64,000 bases of DNA from CAYPJE01 sp964410945 (lineage in GTDB: Bacteria; Fidelibacterota; Marinisomatia; Marinisomatales; TCS56): the NCBI GenBank assembly GCA_964410945.1, contig CAYPJE010000008.1:28291-92290 (forward strand), given 5' to 3'. Shown in pieces: positions 61,417 to 64,000 of the stretch. Position numbers and translations under genes: made by a program. The notes under the pieces are model-generated. The model was given only the letters and a program-made list of their open reading frames with translations. It was not told the DNA's origin and did no database searches. Positions within the stretch are counted from its first letter, which is position 1; every line of letters starts with the position of its first letter.

Positions 61417-63579
61417 TTAATAGCGTTTCTTCCTAAAGGAGCGCTGTCGATCGCCATCACGTCTTGGTGGCCGGGGGCGTCGCTCAGGTTCCACATAACC
61501 TTCCGGTTTCGGCAGGGTGGCTTTATGACTGAAGTCATAGCGGCCCTGATCGTCTACCTTGATCAGTTTAACCTTGAGTTTATCCCCGGGATTGACCACA
61601 TCGGCAACTTTCTCGACCCGTTTCCAGGCCAGTTCAGAGATATGAACCAGACCTTCACGGCCCGGTGCAAACTCTACGAAAGCCCCGAATGTCATCAGAC
61701 GAGTGACTACACCATCGAATTCCTGACCAACTTCGGGATCGAAGGCAATCGCCTTGATCCAATCGACGGCGTCCCGGCATTTGGCAATATCAATACCGGA
61801 TACGACAACGGTCCCATCATCATCCACGTCGATACCACACTCGGTATCGGCGATAATTTTCTTAATATTTTTACCCTGCGGCCCAATAAGCAATCCGATT
61901 TTCTCCGGTTTGATCTGGAGTGTGAGGATCTTGGGTGCATATGGTGACATCTCAGAACGCGGTTCGGGCAGTGCCTGGTTCATTTTATCCAGGATAAACA
62001 GCCGTCCGTCACGGGCCTGGGCCAATGCTTCCCGCAGTAATTCAAAGCTCAATCCCTCGATTTTGAGATCCAGCTGAATAGCGGTAATGCCTTGGGCGGT
62101 ACCGGTAACTTTGAAGTCCATATCGCCCAAGTGATCTTCGGTCCCAAGGATATCGGTCAGTACGGCATGTTTATCACCATCCAGGATCAATCCCATGGCG
62201 ATACCGGCCACATGTTCCCGGACCGGTGCACCGGCATCCATCAGGGCCAGGGAACCGCCACAGACGGAGGCCATCGATGAGGAACCATTTGATTCCATGA
62301 TGTCGGATACGATCCGTAGTGTATAGGGAAAATCTTCCGCCGAAGGAATAATCGGTTTCAGAGCCCGTTCCGCCAGGTTGCCATGGCCGATTTCACGCCG
62401 GCTGGTTCCCATGATGCGACGCACTTCACCGACACAATAAGGCGGGAAATTGTAGTGCAGCATATAACGTTTGGTGGTATCGCGATCGATATCATCGATA
62501 ATCTGTTCATCACGCTTGGTTCCCAGGGTCAGGGTTACCAGAGCCTGGGTTTCGCCGCGGGTAAACAGGGCCGAACCATGGACGCGGGGCAGAAAGCCCG
62601 GTTCAATCGTAATCGGCCGGACATCGGTTGTACCGCGGCCATCGATCCGCCGGCCGGTATTCAGGATTGTATCCCGCATCACTACCTTATGGCTCTCATG
62701 GATCTGCTCGGCGACGACCTTTTCTGTCTCCGGATATTCCTCAGCCAGCTTTTCCTGTGTTTCGACGATCAGGTTATCAAGAGCCTCATAATGCTCCATC
62801 TTCTCCTGAATTGCGACAATATCCTTAACCTTCTGATCAGTGAGGTCGGCAACTGCCTTATGCAATTCCTCATTCACTTCGACGACCGGAATATCACGTT
62901 TCCTGACTTCGCAATCGGCAATCAGTTTTTTCTGCAATTCATTGATTTCTTTGATGTAGCCGTGACCGAAATCAAGTGCTTCCACTAAAGTATCTTCACT
63001 GATCTCATTAGCCTCACCTTCCACCATCACGATGGAATTGTCATTACCGGAAACGATGATTTCAAAATCACCGGTCTCCATTTCTTCCACGGTGGGAAAG
63101 ATCACGAAATCACCATTGATACGTCCGACACGAACGGTCGAAATCGGACCGTTCCAGGGAATATCTGACAGCATTAAGGCCGCCGATGCTCCCAGACCGG
63201 CCAGTGCATTCGGCGTATTTTCGCCGTCACTGGACAGGGCGGTGATGATCACCTGGGTTTCATATTTGAATTCCTTTGGAAATAAAGGACGGATCGGACG
63301 ATCGGTTAAACGACAGGTTAAGATTTCCTTTTCGGTTGGGCGCCCCTCGCGCTTGAAAAATCCACCTGGTATTTTACCACCGGCATAGTACCGTTCCCGG
63401 TATTCCACCTGCAGTGGGAAAAAATCGATATCTTCACGTAATTCCTTGGCTGCGTTGACGGCAACTAATACCGTAGTTTCGCCATAGGTAACCAGTACGG
63501 AACCGGAGGATTGTTTGGCCACGTGGCCGGTTTGGAGCGACAGTACGCGACCGCCGATTTCCAATTCATGTTTTATCAT
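61417..63579 (-). CDS. pnp: Polyribonucleotide nucleotidyltransferase (PNPase)
   Basis: A 720-residue phosphorolytic 3'-5' exoribonuclease. Two RNase PH domains are visible ('YRERYYAGGKIPGGFFKREGRP' region in the first; 'SSMASVCGGSLALMDAG' and 'ILGTEDHLGDMDFKVTGT' in the second) with a helical linker between. A KH domain ('KIGLLIGPQGKNIKKI') and an S1 domain ('FDGVVTRLMTFGAFVEFAPG') close the protein, followed by a basic tail. It lies 4 bp downstream of rpsO, the usual pairing, and is probably co-transcribed with it. Confidence 0.98.
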   Translation of the reverse strand: MIKHELEIGGRVLSLQTGHVAKQSSGSVLVTYGETTVLVAVNAAKELREDIDFFPLQVEYRERYYAGGKIPGGFFKREGRPTEKEILTCRLTDRPIRPLFPKEFKYETQVIITALSSDGENTPNALAGLGASAALMLSDIPWNGPISTVRVGRINGDFVIFPTVEEMETGDFEIIVSGNDNSIVMVEGEANEISEDTLVEALDFGHGYIKEINELQKKLIADCEVRKRDIPVVEVNEELHKAVADLTDQKVKDIVAIQEKMEHYEALDNLIVETQEKLAEEYPETEKVVAEQIHESHKVVMRDTILNTGRRIDGRGTTDVRPITIEPGFLPRVHGSALFTRGETQALVTLTLGTKRDEQIIDDIDRDTTKRYMLHYNFPPYCVGEVRRIMGTSRREIGHGNLAERALKPIIPSAEDFPYTLRIVSDIMESNGSSSMASVCGGSLALMDAGAPVREHVAGIAMGLILDGDKHAVLTDILGTEDHLGDMDFKVTGTAQGITAIQLDLKIEGLSFELLREALAQARDGRLFILDKMNQALPEPRSEMSPYAPKILTLQIKPEKIGLLIGPQGKNIKKIIADTECGIDVDDDGTVVVSGIDIAKCRDAVDWIKAIAFDPEVGQEFDGVVTRLMTFGAFVEFAPGREGLVHISELAWKRVEKVADVVNPGDKLKVKLIKVDDQGRYDFSHKATLPKPEGYVEPERRPRPPRRDGDRQRSFRKKRY

Positions 63580-63583
63580 AATA

Positions 63584-63859
63584 TTATATATTACCTCTTA
63601 TTGATAAATCTTTTAGAAGATTTACGTATGATTCGGGATTGGTACGCCGCAGATATTTCATCATTTTCCGGCGCTGTGCCACCAGCATAACCAGACCACG
63701 TCTGGTATGGGTGTCTTTTTTATGCACATTGACGTGGGCCGTCAGATCCCGAATGCGTTGTGTTAAAATGGCAATCTGTGCTTCCGGAGAACCGGTATCT
63801 TTATCATTCTTGCCATATTTTGAAATTAATTCCTGTTTCTTTTCACTACTCAGTGACAT
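63584..63859 (-). CDS. rpsO: 30S ribosomal protein S15
   Basis: A 91-residue protein matching S15: 'DTGSPEAQIAILTQRIRDLTAHV' and 'DTHTRRGLVMLVAQRRKMMKYL' are the conserved core that binds 16S rRNA. A TAGGAG ribosome-binding site lies 5 bases before the ATG. The order ribF-rpsO-pnp is widely conserved. Confidence 0.98.
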   Translation of the reverse strand: MSLSSEKKQELISKYGKNDKDTGSPEAQIAILTQRIRDLTAHVNVHKKDTHTRRGLVMLVAQRRKMMKYLRRTNPESYVNLLKDLSIRGNI

Positions 63860-63867
63860 AGTAACTC

Positions 63868-64000
63868 CTACTTATATTTGGCCAACAGCTCGAAGCAGTG
63901 CTGCCGGTCTTTTTCTAATTGTTTGATTAAAGCTTGTGATGAATCAAACTTTCGTTCATCACGGATTCTTTCAAGAAATTCTACCATAATCTGATGGCCG
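63868..64000 (-). CDS. ribF: Riboflavin kinase/FAD synthetase, C-terminal end only
   Basis: A frame open to the window edge encodes the last ~44 residues of a protein, including 'VEFLERIRDERKFDSSQALI' and 'KQLEKDRQHCFELLAKY'. This is the typical end of RibF (F-x-x-x-I/L-R-x-E-x-K-F-x-S-x-x-x-L-x-x-Q-I/L-x-x-D). It stops 8 bp before rpsO, in the conserved gene order. The rest of the gene lies outside the window. Confidence 0.85.
   Translation of the reverse strand, partial: GHQIMVEFLERIRDERKFDSSQALIKQLEKDRQHCFELLAKYK

Noticed and set aside
62383..62988. 201-codon plus-strand frame opposite pnp
   Set aside because: Antisense to highly conserved PNPase; low-complexity translation and no ribosome-binding context.

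Overview
The window looks like a metagenome-derived scaffold (it carries a 100-N gap at 52549-52648) from a Gram-negative bacterium of the Fibrobacteres-Chlorobi-Bacteroidetes side of the tree. Several features point there: lipoproteins with Cys lipoboxes, several outer-membrane beta-barrel proteins, five secreted proteins ending in a type-IX-secretion-like sorting domain ('YPNPFN' start, 'K-hydrophobic-LK' end), a serine-palmitoyltransferase-like enzyme, and a TIGR02206 membrane protein. Candidatus Marinimicrobia (SAR406) or a neighbouring lineage such as Ignavibacteria, Calditrichota or KSB1 fits best. That is inference from protein style, not a phylogenetic test.

Layout. 1-848: 3' part of a trypsin-like protease. 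840-6205 (minus): one operon for a pyruvate-dehydrogenase-type complex (E1alpha, E1beta, E2, E3) plus a lipoate ligase. 6492-6836: a tRNA-Pro(CGG) gene followed by tandem ~120-bp repeats, each holding a broken tRNA 3' end and a terminator. 7038-13829 (minus): six tightly packed envelope genes (zinc metallopeptidase/propeller/barrel protein, propeller lipoproteins, glycosyltransferase, YqaA-like membrane protein). 13910-24298: mostly housekeeping and envelope genes (AMMECR1, hybrid kinase, patatin-barrel protein, M42 peptidase, FKBP isomerase). 24438-50305: secreted and surface proteins (amidase_3-like with an inserted golvesin-like domain, phosphodiesterase, S1/P1-nuclease-like enzyme, phosphodiester glycosidase, a 1693-aa beta-helix protein, an FG-GAP protein), a second hybrid kinase, CstA and YhhN. 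50321-52441: SDR plus alpha-oxoamine synthase, a candidate sphingolipid pair.

53.6-59.7 kb is an accessory island. It has small unfamiliar genes all on the plus strand, a broken nuclease, a highly structured ~300-bp element enclosing a 39-aa basic protein, and an operator-preceded cassette (115-aa protein, zinc-ribbon HTH regulator, ImmA/IrrE peptidase). It ends with the first 33 codons of what looks like a tyrosine recombinase, abutting the 3' end of tRNA-Pro(GGG). The regulator-ImmA-Int order resembles the control module of ICEBs1-type integrative elements, so I read the island as a decayed integrative element. 59768-64000 (minus) returns to core genes: merR, ald, pnp, rpsO, ribF.

The most interesting unexplained items are the structured element with its small protein (57454-57761), the 22-bp perfect palindrome just after it, the integrase fossil at the tRNA, and the tRNA-tail/terminator repeats near 6.5 kb.
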